From JASLEW01 sp963732005 (GTDB taxonomy: Bacteria > Acidobacteriota > Thermoanaerobaculia > Multivoradales > UBA5704): DNA of 64,000 nucleotides. The notes under the pieces were generated by a model, which was not told the DNA's origin, did not search any database, and was given only the letters and a program-made list of their open reading frames with translations. Position numbers and translations under genes: made by a program. Each line of letters opens with the position of its first letter. Positions within the stretch are counted from its first letter, which is position 1. This document shows positions 24,465 to 33,047 of this stretch, in pieces. The DNA is taken from positions 2,046,001 through 2,110,000 of the forward strand of contig CAVSXT010000005.1 in the NCBI GenBank assembly GCA_963732005.1, given 5' to 3'.

Positions 24465-27421
24465 TGAACGAGCCCGCAACGCCGAACGCCGCGGCCGCCG
24501 GCGACGCCCTGGTGGTGGCGGACCTGGCGAGCGCGGCCCGCCAGCGCGAGCGGCTGGGCGGCAAGGCCGCCAACCTTGCCCGGCTGGAGGCCCTGGGCCT
24601 GCCGGTGCCGCCCTGGTATGCGGTCACCACCGCGGCCTTCGCGGCGGCGGTCGACCCGGACCTGCGCGGGCGCATCGCGGCGCGGCTGGCGCCGTTCGCA
24701 AGGCAGGAGGGAAGCCCGCCGGGCCAGGTCCCGGTGGCCGCCGCCGGCGCGGCACGCGACCTGGAGGTGTCGACGCGCGAGCTCGACGCGGCGGCGCGCG
24801 ACGTCCGCTCCTGGATCGAGGCGCTGCCGCTGCCCGCGGGCCTGGGGGCAGCGATGGCGGCGGCGCACGCGGCGCGCATCGGCGCCGGCGCCTTCGTCGC
24901 GGTGCGCTCCTCGGCGGCCGGCGAGGACGCCGCCGGCGAGTCGTTCGCCGGACTGCACGACAGCTTCCTCTACGTGCGTGGCGAGACGGAGGTCGAGTCG
25001 GCGTTGCGGCGGGTCTGGTCGTCCGCCTACAGCGAGCGCGCCCTCGCCTACCGGCTGGCTCAGGGGCTGCCGCTGCTGGAGATCGCGGTGGCGGTGGTGG
25101 TGCAGGAGATGGTCACGGCGCGCGCCAGCGGCGTGCTCTTCACCGCCGACCCGGCGACCGGCAGCGTCCACGACATCGTGATCAGCGCCCTCTACGGCGC
25201 CGGCGAAGGGCTGGTCAGCGCCGGCCTCGACGCCGACACCTTCGTGGTCGACAAGCAGAGCCTCGAGGTCGACCAGCGCCTCGCCGGCAAGCGCGAGCGG
25301 CTGGTCTTCGACGCCGAGGGTGGCAGCGGCTTGCGCCACGAGCCGGTGCCGGCGGCGATGCAGGAGGCGAGCAGCCTGAGCGCCGCCGAGGTCGGCGCCC
25401 TGGCGCGGCTCGGCCTGCTCGTCGAGCGGCACCACGGCTGCCCGCAGGACCTCGAGTTCGCCATCGACGAGGGCGGCCGCGCCTGGCTGCTGCAGGCGCG
25501 GCCGGTGACCACCGTCGCCGAGCTCGGGCCGGCGGCCGGCAACCGCCTGCTGTGGGACAACTCCAACATCATCGAGAGCTACTCCGGCGTCACCTCGCCG
25601 ATGACCTTCAGCTTCATCCGGCGCGCCTACGCCATCGTCTATCACTGCTTTGCCGAGGTGATGGGCATCGAGCCGGGAAAGGTGCGCGCCCATCGCGTGG
25701 TCTTCGATCACATGCTCGGCCTGTTCCGCGGCCAGGTCTATTACAACCTCCGCAACTGGTATGCCCTGGTGCGGCTCTTCCCCGGCTACCAGTACAACCA
25801 GAAGTTCATGGAGTCGATGATGGGGGTGCGGGAGCCGGCCGCCGATCCCGCGGATGCCGCGGACACCGCGGGCACGCCGGCGCCAGTTGCCGGTGCGGCT
25901 CGCGTCGCCAGGATCGCCGCGGCGCCGTCGCGCCTGCACCGCTACACCGTCGAGCTGCCGGCGCTGCTGCGCCTGGTGCTGCGTTCGGCGAGCAACTTCC
26001 TGCACATCCGGCGCATCGTCGGCGACTTCCAGACGTCGTTCTCGGCGCTCTACGGCGAGTGGTCGGCGCGCGACTTCAGCGCCATGGCGCCGCACGAGCT
26101 GCTGGCCCTCTATCGCGAGATGGAGGACCGGCTGCTGTGGAACTGGAAGGCGCCGATCGTCAACGACTTCTTCGTCATGGTCTTCTACGGCACCCTCAAG
26201 CGGCTAGCCACGAGCTGGTGCGGCGACGCCTCGGGGTCGTTGCAGAACGACCTGATCTGCGGTGAGGGTGGCATCGAGAGCACCGAGCCGACCAAGATGC
26301 TGCTGGCGATGGCCGCGGCGGCGCGCCGGCGGCCGGAGGTGGTGGAGCTGCTGCGCGCGAGCCCTCCCCAGGTGCTGGCCGCGCAGGTGCCTGCGGACCC
26401 GCGCTGCGCCGAGCTGGCCGCGGCGGTGCGGCGCTACCTCGAGCTCTACGGCCTGCGCTGCATGAACGAGCTGAAGCTCGAGGAGCCGTCGCTGCGCGAC
26501 CGCCCGGCATTCCTCTACCAGGTGCTGCGCAACTACCTCGCGGCGAGCGATGCCGCGGCCCTCGACGTCGCCGCCCTGGAGGCGCGGGAGGGCCAGATCC
26601 GCGCCGCGGCGGAGCGTCGCGCGGCGGCGGCGCTGGCGGCCCGGCGGGGCCTGCTGCCGCGCCGCGCGGTTTTCCGATGGGTGCTCGGCAACGCGCGCCT
26701 GGGGGTCAAGAACCGCGAGAACCTGCGTTTCGCCCGCACCCGCATCTACGGCCTGCTGCGCGAGCTGCTGCGCGCCGTGGGCCACCGCTTCACCGCGGCG
26801 GGGATCCTCGCCGCGCCGGAGGACGTCTTCTACCTCACGCTCGACGAGGTCTGGGACTACGTCGAGGGCATGGCGGTGACCACCGACCTGCGGGGTCTGG
26901 CGGCGCTGCGCCGCGCCGAGTTCGACCGCTACCGCGAGGTCGAGGCCCGGCCCGAGGACCGCTTCGAGACCTTCGGCATGGCCTACCACCGCAACCTCTT
27001 CCGGGGCCGGCCGCCGCGGCGCGTCGTTGCCGGGAGCGCAGGTGCCACTGCCGGGGGCGACGCGGGCGACGCGGGCGGGGCGGGCGACATGGGCGCCGGC
27101 GCGGCAGTCTTGCAGGGCACTCCCTGCTGTCCGGGGGTGGTGACCGGAGCGGTCAAGGTGATCCGCACGCCGGCCGACGACGCCAGCCTGGCGGGCGAGA
27201 TCCTGGTCGCCGAGCGCACCGATCCGGGCTGGGTGCCGCTCTACCCGTCGGTCTCGGGCCTGCTCATCGAGCGCGGCAGCATCCTCTCGCACTCCGCCAT
27301 CGTCGCCCGCGAGATGGGCATCCCGACCATCGTCGGCATCCCGGGGTTGATCGCGGCGATGCGGACCGGCCAAAGGGTCCGCATGGACGGCGCCGCCGGC
27401 ACCGTCGAGCTGCTGGACTAG
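24464..27421 (+). CDS. PEP-synthase-like dikinase (PEP/pyruvate-binding plus swivelling His domain)
   Basis: The protein has 985 residues; the ATG overlaps the UbiA stop by one base. The N-terminal half is a PPDK-type ATP-grasp domain (GGKAANLARLEALGLPVPPW, VRSSAAGEDAAGESFAGLHD and LLQARPVTT). The C terminus has the phosphohistidine loop RGSILSHSAIVAREMGIPTI, with His943 as the phosphorylated residue, and PGLIAAMRTGQ after it. Between them, about 500 residues of unfamiliar helical sequence (from LLWDNSNIIESYSGVTSPMT) replace the PEP/pyruvate TIM barrel. That is the layout of rifampicin phosphotransferase-like enzymes, which phosphorylate a small alcohol with ATP. I infer a lipid or small-molecule hydroxyl as acceptor. 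Confidence 0.82.
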   Translation: MNEPATPNAAAAGDALVVADLASAARQRERLGGKAANLARLEALGLPVPPWYAVTTAAFAAAVDPDLRGRIAARLAPFARQEGSPPGQVPVAAAGAARDLEVSTRELDAAARDVRSWIEALPLPAGLGAAMAAAHAARIGAGAFVAVRSSAAGEDAAGESFAGLHDSFLYVRGETEVESALRRVWSSAYSERALAYRLAQGLPLLEIAVAVVVQEMVTARASGVLFTADPATGSVHDIVISALYGAGEGLVSAGLDADTFVVDKQSLEVDQRLAGKRERLVFDAEGGSGLRHEPVPAAMQEASSLSAAEVGALARLGLLVERHHGCPQDLEFAIDEGGRAWLLQARPVTTVAELGPAAGNRLLWDNSNIIESYSGVTSPMTFSFIRRAYAIVYHCFAEVMGIEPGKVRAHRVVFDHMLGLFRGQVYYNLRNWYALVRLFPGYQYNQKFMESMMGVREPAADPADAADTAGTPAPVAGAARVARIAAAPSRLHRYTVELPALLRLVLRSASNFLHIRRIVGDFQTSFSALYGEWSARDFSAMAPHELLALYREMEDRLLWNWKAPIVNDFFVMVFYGTLKRLATSWCGDASGSLQNDLICGEGGIESTEPTKMLLAMAAAARRRPEVVELLRASPPQVLAAQVPADPRCAELAAAVRRYLELYGLRCMNELKLEEPSLRDRPAFLYQVLRNYLAASDAAALDVAALEAREGQIRAAAERRAAAALAARRGLLPRRAVFRWVLGNARLGVKNRENLRFARTRIYGLLRELLRAVGHRFTAAGILAAPEDVFYLTLDEVWDYVEGMAVTTDLRGLAALRRAEFDRYREVEARPEDRFETFGMAYHRNLFRGRPPRRVVAGSAGATAGGDAGDAGGAGDMGAGAAVLQGTPCCPGVVTGAVKVIRTPADDASLAGEILVAERTDPGWVPLYPSVSGLLIERGSILSHSAIVAREMGIPTIVGIPGLIAAMRTGQRVRMDGAAGTVELLD

Positions 27422-27452
27422 CGAGACGACCGTCGCGCCCCGCCGCGCCGGC

Positions 27453-28928
27453 TCAGGAATGAACCTGCAGCGGCTGGAAGGCGCCCCAGACGGCCAGGTC
27501 CGGGCGCCAGGCGGATGCCAGGCCGGCCCACTGCAGCGCCAGGACCAGCGCGGCGGCGGCGAAGGCGAGGAGGAAAAGGCGCGCCGGCCAGGGGATGTCG
27601 GCCTCCTCCTCGGCCTCCAGGCCACCCTCGTCGCGGACCAGGGCGGCGTTCGCCAGGGAGACCGCCAGCACCACGGTGCTCACCGCCAGCAGGGGTGAGG
27701 GCGGGAGGCCCTGGATCAGCCAGGGCGGCACGGCGACCGCCAGCCCGGCCGCGGCGCCGGCGGCGGCGCCCGCGAGCCAGGGCGCTGCCCGCAGGGCCCT
27801 CCAGGTGCGCGGGGTCCGCAGCTCAGGCGGCGACCCGGGCGCCGCGCGGCAACTCGGCCGCCGGCGCAGCAGGATCAGCAGCCCCGGCCGCAGGCAGAAT
27901 GCGAGCACCGCGCCGGAGGCGGCCAGGTAGGGGCCGTAGGCAGGGTCGAAGGCCTGGCGGAAGCTGTTGGCGAGGATCAGGATGCAGAACGGCGGCAGCA
28001 CGGCGCGGGCCAGGGTCTGCACCCGCGCCCCGCCCGGCCGCCCGCGGCGCCCGAGGTAAACCCAGATGGCAACGTAGGCGGCGAAGCCGATGAAGGCCGG
28101 CAGCGCCCACTGCCAGCTGCCCAGCGACCAGGCGCCGTAGGCGTAGAGGATGAACGCCAGCGTGCCGCCGGCGTTGAGCGCGCGTGTCCGCCAGACCAGC
28201 GCCGCCACCACCAGGCAGATGACCAGCAGCGAGAGGTTCTGGAAGATCACCTCGGCGAGCGGCTGGGCGGTGATCTTGCCCAGCACCACCGCCACCGCCA
28301 GCGGCACGAAGAGGTTGTCCGCCCCCTTCAGCGAGATGGCCTCGAAACCGGTCACCAGCGCCGCCACCAGCAGCGCGGCGAGCACGCAGACCGGGCGCGG
28401 CAGGGCGGTGAGCAGCAACATCGGGAGATGCATGGCGAGGAAGGCGATGACCAGGAAGACCATCGATCCCTCGAGGCTCTTGTACTCGTCCTCGACCTGG
28501 TAGCGCACCACGCCGTAGCGGCTGCCGATGAGCGCGGCGAAGGCGTCGCCGACCGCCAGCACCAGCAGCGCCGAGACATAGATCCAGGGCCGGTCGCGGG
28601 CGATGAGGAAGACCAGGAAGACCGCCAGCGGGTAGTACTCGACGCCGCGGCTGCGGCGGCTGACCCCATGCAGGCTGCGCAGGAAACCGAGGCGGCCGCC
28701 GAGCGCGAAGACGGCGGTGAGCGCCGCCGCCATCGCCAGCACCACCCACGGCGAGCGCACCAGGAACGGGAAGAACAGGCAGGCGATGCCGCCGCCCATG
28801 TGGACCAGCTTGCGCGTCCACTCGGCCTGCGGATTGCCGAAGCGCCGCCAGAGCTCGGCGGCGAGCAGCAGGCCCAGGAACACGCCGGACAGCACCGCCG
28901 CCCCCGGCAGGTCCGCGCGCCAGTCCAT
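27453..28928 (-). CDS. fused VTE5-like prenol kinase and DUF92 (VTE6-like) prenyl-phosphate kinase
   Basis: ATG 28928 has GGAGG seven bases upstream and overlaps the previous stop (TGATG). The protein has 491 residues. Residues 20-240 match the dolichol/phytol kinase (SEC59/VTE5) type: RKLVHMGGGIACLFFPFL, then VLAVGDAFAALIGSRYG and KSLEGSMVFLVIAF. Residues 245-390 look like DUF92 (LNAGGTLAFILYAYGAWSLG), the family of VTE6 phytyl-phosphate kinase. A hydrophobic C-terminal tail follows. In plants the two reactions convert phytol to phytyl diphosphate, so one protein here may make a prenyl diphosphate by salvage. That product is just what a UbiA enzyme uses. Confidence 0.75.
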   Translation of the reverse strand: MDWRADLPGAAVLSGVFLGLLLAAELWRRFGNPQAEWTRKLVHMGGGIACLFFPFLVRSPWVVLAMAAALTAVFALGGRLGFLRSLHGVSRRSRGVEYYPLAVFLVFLIARDRPWIYVSALLVLAVGDAFAALIGSRYGVVRYQVEDEYKSLEGSMVFLVIAFLAMHLPMLLLTALPRPVCVLAALLVAALVTGFEAISLKGADNLFVPLAVAVVLGKITAQPLAEVIFQNLSLLVICLVVAALVWRTRALNAGGTLAFILYAYGAWSLGSWQWALPAFIGFAAYVAIWVYLGRRGRPGGARVQTLARAVLPPFCILILANSFRQAFDPAYGPYLAASGAVLAFCLRPGLLILLRRRPSCRAAPGSPPELRTPRTWRALRAAPWLAGAAAGAAAGLAVAVPPWLIQGLPPSPLLAVSTVVLAVSLANAALVRDEGGLEAEEEADIPWPARLFLLAFAAAALVLALQWAGLASAWRPDLAVWGAFQPLQVHS

Positions 28929-30139
28929 CAGCACACCTCCTCGAGGACGAAGGCGCTGTAAAAGAAAGCGCGGTCGTGCGCGAACAGCTCGGCGGCCTCG
29001 GCGTCGAGCGCGCGCACCCGCGGCACCCGCGGCGCCGCCGCCGCCGCCGGCGACGCAGCGGGCGCCGGCGGCGGGCAGCGGCGCGGCACCAGCATGTTCC
29101 AGTAGGCCAGGCGGGCGCCGGGGTTGGCGGCGGCCAGCAGGCCACGGAAGATGCGGGCGCAGGCCGGCGGATCGAGGTACTCGAAGATGTCCGACAGGTT
29201 GAAGCCGTCGAAGCCGCCGCCGCCGGCCGCGACGATCGCGGCGCCAACCTCGTCGATGGCTCCCAGGTGCAGCGCCAGCGCTTCCGGCCGGCTGTCGAGG
29301 CGCGCCCGCAACCGCGCCCAGACCTCGGGGCGCAGGTAGTGCGGCAGGGCGGTGTCGAAGCCGCCGGTCAGGATGTAGCGCACGTAGGGGTTGTCGGCGA
29401 TCGGCAGCACGGTGAGCGCGTAGCGGGCGCGCCCCAGGATGCGCTCGGCCACCGAGCCCTCGACGTAGCGGAAGAACTCCGGATCGCGGCCCAGCCTGCC
29501 CATCGCCGCGCGGCTGAAGAAGAGGCGGAAGAGCAGCCGCCAGCGCCAGGTGTCCCAGCGCCGGCGGTAGAAGTCTGCCCGCCCGGCGGCGTCGCGCGGC
29601 GCCAGCAGCTCGCCGACGGTGCGGCGGCCATGGACGAGCGGCAGGACGCGGCGCCGGAAGAGGCCGAAGTAGTGCTCGAACTTGCCCCAGTGGATGACCC
29701 CGCCGGCCACCGCCGCGGCGTTGCGGTGCCAGTAGTCGCGGGTCTCCGGCGACAGCTCGCCGCCGAGGTCCGCGAGCGTCGCCAGCCGGTCCCGCTCCGG
29801 AACCGCCGGCCGCACGCCGAGGAAGCCAAGCAGCGCCGCGTAGGGCAGGCGCCGGATCGCGGCGCGCTTGAGCTCGGCGAGCGCCAGCTGCGCCGGCGAC
29901 AGGTCGACGGCCACCACGTCGGCGCCCGCCGCCACCAGCGACAGGCAGTTGTCCCCGGCCGAGGCGATCCCCAGGATGCGCGCGCCCGGCCGCGGTCGCA
30001 GGGCGGCCACCAGGACGTCCGCGTCCTCCCAGCAGTTGGCGTAGCGGACGAAGTCGAAGCGGGCCCGGTCCGCGATCCGGTCGGCGGGCGGCGCCGGATC
30101 GCCGTGAGCCTGGGCCGGCGCCGGCCGTTCGGGGTTCAT
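28928..30139 (-). CDS. BtaA-like AdoMet:lipid 3-amino-3-carboxypropyl transferase (DUF3419)
   Basis: The protein has 403 residues. The pattern FDFVRYANCWEDADVLVAAL, then ILGIASAGDNCLSLVAAGAD and VVAVDLSPAQLALAELKRAA, is that of DUF3419, the family of BtaA, which moves the aminocarboxypropyl group of AdoMet to diacylglycerol in betaine lipid synthesis. Further hallmarks are HWGKFEHYFGLFRRRVLP, NPYVRYILTGGF and FNLSDIFEYLDP. No BtaB (N-methyltransferase) partner is present, so the end product here may be an unmethylated or different head group. An Ala/Pro-rich insert near residues 365-380 is unusual. The prenol kinase gene follows with a TGATG overlap. Confidence 0.82.
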   Translation of the reverse strand: MNPERPAPAQAHGDPAPPADRIADRARFDFVRYANCWEDADVLVAALRPRPGARILGIASAGDNCLSLVAAGADVVAVDLSPAQLALAELKRAAIRRLPYAALLGFLGVRPAVPERDRLATLADLGGELSPETRDYWHRNAAAVAGGVIHWGKFEHYFGLFRRRVLPLVHGRRTVGELLAPRDAAGRADFYRRRWDTWRWRLLFRLFFSRAAMGRLGRDPEFFRYVEGSVAERILGRARYALTVLPIADNPYVRYILTGGFDTALPHYLRPEVWARLRARLDSRPEALALHLGAIDEVGAAIVAAGGGGFDGFNLSDIFEYLDPPACARIFRGLLAAANPGARLAYWNMLVPRRCPPPAPAASPAAAAAPRVPRVRALDAEAAELFAHDRAFFYSAFVLEEVC

Positions 30140-30207
30140 GCCGGCATCATATCGACCCGCCGCTGAAGCCTTGCGCGATATACTTGAGGAAACGAGGAGA
30201 ACCCTGG

Positions 30208-30840
30208 ATGAGCGACCAAGGGCCGCAGGCCGCGGCGGAGCCCGGCAGCCTGCAGCTGGATCACGCCGAGTTCGCCGACGGGCAGCCGCAGCGCTGCGCC
30301 GTCTGCGGCCAGGCGCTGGCCGGCAGCTATTACGAGGTCGCCGGCCGCGTCTGCTGCGCGGCCTGCCACCAGCGGCTGGTCGGGGCCTTCGAGCGGCGGC
30401 CGGGACCTGCCGGCTTCCTGCGCGCGGCGGGCGCCGGACTGGCCGCCGCGGTGGTGGGGGCAGGGGTCTACTTCGGCGTCTCGGCGCTCACCGGGTATCA
30501 CTTCGGCTTGATCTCGATCCTGGTGGGCTTCCTGGTCGGCAAGGCGGTGCACTGGGGCTGCGGCGGCCACGGCGGCGGGCTGTACCAGGCGCTGGCCGTC
30601 GTCCTCACCTACCTGGCGATCGTCGGCACCTACGTGCCGGCGGTCTACGCCGCCTACCAGCGCGCCGACGTCCCGAGCGCGGTGCTGGTCGCCGCGACGC
30701 TGCCTCTCCGGGGCGGCGTCGGCATGCTCGGCCTGATCGTCATCGCCGTCGGGCTCTACGAGGCGTGGCAGCTGAACCGCCGGCCCCGGCTGCAGACCTC
30801 CGGCCCGCACGCGCTGACGCCGGCGGCCTGGCGGCGATGA
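30208..30840 (+). CDS. membrane protein with N-terminal zinc-ribbon
   Basis: ATG 30208 follows GAGGAG eight bases upstream; the protein has 210 residues. Near residues 29-52, CAVCGQALAGSYYEVAGRVC followed by CAAC gives two CxxC knuckles as in a zinc ribbon or LIM-like module. Four hydrophobic helices follow (from AGFLRAAGAGLAAAVVGAGV). A TATACT box at 30179-30184 lies about 25 bases upstream of the start. Its stop overlaps the M50 protease start (ATGA), so the two act as a unit. The function is unknown; the zinc ribbon may help present a substrate to the protease. Confidence 0.72.
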   Translation: MSDQGPQAAAEPGSLQLDHAEFADGQPQRCAVCGQALAGSYYEVAGRVCCAACHQRLVGAFERRPGPAGFLRAAGAGLAAAVVGAGVYFGVSALTGYHFGLISILVGFLVGKAVHWGCGGHGGGLYQALAVVLTYLAIVGTYVPAVYAAYQRADVPSAVLVAATLPLRGGVGMLGLIVIAVGLYEAWQLNRRPRLQTSGPHALTPAAWRR

Positions 30841-31865
30841 CCTGCGCCTGCGGCACCGAGGTGGCGCCGGCGCTGCTCGCCTGCCCCTCCTGCCATGCCC
30901 TGGTCCATGCCGCCGTGCTCAAGGGGCTGGCGTCGTCGGCCGAGGCCGCCGGCCGGAACGGCGATCCCGTCGCGGAGCTCGCCAGCTGGCGGCGGGCGCT
31001 GGAGCTGCTGCCTCCGGGGTCGAGGCAGGCGACACAGGTCGGGGCCAAGGTCGCCGCGCTGAGCGAGGCCGCCGCGATGGGGGGCCGGCCGGCCGCCGGC
31101 GCCGGTGCCGGCGCCGGCGCGCCCGCGGGCGGCGAGGCCGGAGACGGCGCGCGGCGGCGCTCCTGGAGCCTCCGCGGCGGCCTCGCGACCGGCCTCGCCT
31201 TCCTGGCGACCAAGGCCAAGCTGCTGCTGCTCGGGCTCACCAAGGCGGGGACGCTGCTCTCCATGCTGCTGACGGTGGGCGTCTACTGGACCATCTTCGG
31301 CTGGTGGTTCGCGGTGCTGGTGGTGCTGTCGATCTACGTGCACGAGATGGGGCACGTGGCGGCGCTGCGCCGCTTCGGCATCCAGGCCAGCGCGCCGATG
31401 TTCGTGCCCGGCCTGGGGGCGCTGATCCGCCTGCGCCAGCATCCGGCCAACCCGCGCGAGGACGCGCGAATCGGCCTGGCCGGCCCCATCTGGGGCCTCG
31501 GCGCCGCGGTCGTCGCCTACGCCGGCTTCCTGCTCGGCTGGGGACCGCTGTGGGCCGCCGTCGCGCGCTTCGGCGCCTGGGTCAACCTGTTCAACCTGCT
31601 GCCGGTCTGGCAGCTCGACGGCGGCCGGGCTTTCCGCGCGCTGTCGCGCCGGCAGCGCCTGGCGGCGGCGGCGGTGCTGGCCGGGCTGTGGGCGCTGAGC
31701 CGCGAGGGCCTGCTGCTGCTGCTGCTGATCGCGGCCGCGGTCCAGGCCTTCCGCCGCGACGCCCCGGAAACCGAGGACCCCATCGCGCTCGGCCAGTACG
31801 CCGGCCTCGCCGCCGCCCTGACGCTGCTCTGCCAGCTGCACGTCCCCCTCGCCGGCCCAAGGTAG
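30837..31865 (+). CDS. site-2-protease-type (M50) membrane metalloprotease with N-terminal zinc ribbon
   Basis: The protein has 342 residues. The N terminus MTCACGTEVAPALLACPSCH provides four Cys (CxC and CxxC), a zinc ribbon like that of its upstream partner. A helical stretch (residues 25-75) resembles one TPR hairpin and an Ala/Gly-rich linker follows. The catalytic zinc motif HEMGH (IYVHEMGHVAALRRFGI) and the second motif LFNLLPVWQLDGGR, with its conserved Asp, mark an intact site-2 protease. Such enzymes cleave substrates within the membrane. No sigma or anti-sigma factor is adjacent, so the target cannot be inferred. Confidence 0.85.
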   Translation: MTCACGTEVAPALLACPSCHALVHAAVLKGLASSAEAAGRNGDPVAELASWRRALELLPPGSRQATQVGAKVAALSEAAAMGGRPAAGAGAGAGAPAGGEAGDGARRRSWSLRGGLATGLAFLATKAKLLLLGLTKAGTLLSMLLTVGVYWTIFGWWFAVLVVLSIYVHEMGHVAALRRFGIQASAPMFVPGLGALIRLRQHPANPREDARIGLAGPIWGLGAAVVAYAGFLLGWGPLWAAVARFGAWVNLFNLLPVWQLDGGRAFRALSRRQRLAAAAVLAGLWALSREGLLLLLLIAAAVQAFRRDAPETEDPIALGQYAGLAAALTLLCQLHVPLAGPR

Positions 31866-31932
31866 CGCCGCCCGGCGGCCGCGGCGCTTCATGGCCGCGG
31901 TGCTTCACGGTCGCGGCGCTTCGCCAACCTCC

Positions 31933-33009
31933 TCAGCGCGGCGGCGGCGCCAGCCGGGTGCTCTCGTCGCAGCCGCGGTCGTAGCCCAGGGCGCACGCCC
32001 GGCGGTACAGGGCGAGGGCGCGGGCCGGATCCTGGGGCACGCCGCGGCCATCGTCGTAGAGCGCCGCCGCGGCGAAGCAGCTCGGCGCATCGTGCCGCTC
32101 GCAGGCCCGGCGGTAGAGGGCCAGGGCGGCGGCGGGTTCGGCGGCGGGGACGCCGTGGCCCTGCTCGAGCGCCGCGGCGAGGTCGGCGCAGGCCTGAACG
32201 GCTCCCAGGTCGCAGGCCCGGCGGTAGAGCGCGGCGGCGCGCGTGGCGTCCGCGGGCATGCCGGCACCGTCGGCGTAGGCGGTCGCCAGCTGGTGGCAGC
32301 CCTGCGGGTCGCCGCCGTCGCAGGCCCGGGCATAGAGCGCCCGCGCCCGCGGCTCGTCGCGAGGCACTCCTTCCCCCGCCGCACAGAGGTCGCCGAGGTG
32401 GCCGCAGGCTCGCGCCTCGCCGCCGTCGCAAGCGGTGGCGAGGAGACCCGCGGCGCGGACGGGATCGTGCTCAATGTCGGCGTCGGCGTCGGCGTCGGCG
32501 CCGACGGCATACAGGGCGCCCAGCTCGCCGCAGCCGGCCGGGTCGCCGGCGTCGCAGGCCTGGGCGTAGTGCCCGGCGGCGGCCGCCGCATCCCGCGGCA
32601 CGCCCAGGCCGGTGGACTCGACGACCGCGAGGTCGAAGCAACCGAGCGCCGAACCGCCGGCACAGGCCCGCCGGTAGAGCGCCGCGGCGGCCACGAGGTC
32701 GGCCGGCAGTCCCTCGCCCGAGCCGGTCATGACGCCCAGCTGGGTGCAGGCCCCGGCGTCGCCGCCGGCGCATGCCGCCCGGTACGCCGCGGCCGCCCGC
32801 CGGGGCGACGACTCGGCCGCCGTCCGGGCCGGCGCCGCCGGCGTGCCGGCGCAGGCCGCTACCGTCGCCAGCAGCGCCACCGTTGCCAACAGCGCCACCG
32901 TCGCCAACGTCGCCACCAGCGCGGACCGCGCCGCCGGCTGCCGGCGAGCGCCTCGGGGCGAGCGCCGCGCGCGGGCCGGCGGCGCTGCTGAAGACGCTTC
33001 CGAGGACAC
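31933..33009 (-). CDS. Sel1-repeat lipoprotein
   Basis: GTG 33009 is the best available start; the frame is open further upstream but only as antisense sequence. The protein has 358 residues. A positive N region, then an Ala/Leu/Val stretch made of three ATVALL copies, ends at a lipobox-like VAAC, so it is probably a lipoprotein. The rest is about eight Sel1 repeats with paired Cys (for example YRRACAGGDAGACTQLG-like units and LYRRACAGGSALGCFDLA), the Hcp-like disulfide-stabilised type. These proteins act as scaffolds or in secreted-protein interactions. A short insert ADADADADI near residue 200 is low complexity. Confidence 0.75.
   Translation of the reverse strand: MSSEASSAAPPARARRSPRGARRQPAARSALVATLATVALLATVALLATVAACAGTPAAPARTAAESSPRRAAAAYRAACAGGDAGACTQLGVMTGSGEGLPADLVAAAALYRRACAGGSALGCFDLAVVESTGLGVPRDAAAAAGHYAQACDAGDPAGCGELGALYAVGADADADADIEHDPVRAAGLLATACDGGEARACGHLGDLCAAGEGVPRDEPRARALYARACDGGDPQGCHQLATAYADGAGMPADATRAAALYRRACDLGAVQACADLAAALEQGHGVPAAEPAAALALYRRACERHDAPSCFAAAALYDDGRGVPQDPARALALYRRACALGYDRGCDESTRLAPPPR
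32861..32914 (-). repeat. three 18-bp tandem repeats in the Sel1 signal-peptide region
   Basis: Three near-identical 18-base units (32861-32878, 32879-32896, 32897-32914) encode LLATVA repeats that build the hydrophobic core of the lipoprotein signal. Slippage here would change signal-peptide length by six residues per unit. Confidence 0.6.
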
Positions 33010-33047
33010 GCCGGAGGACCTTCGAGGGCGCCGAGCCGCGGCCGGCC

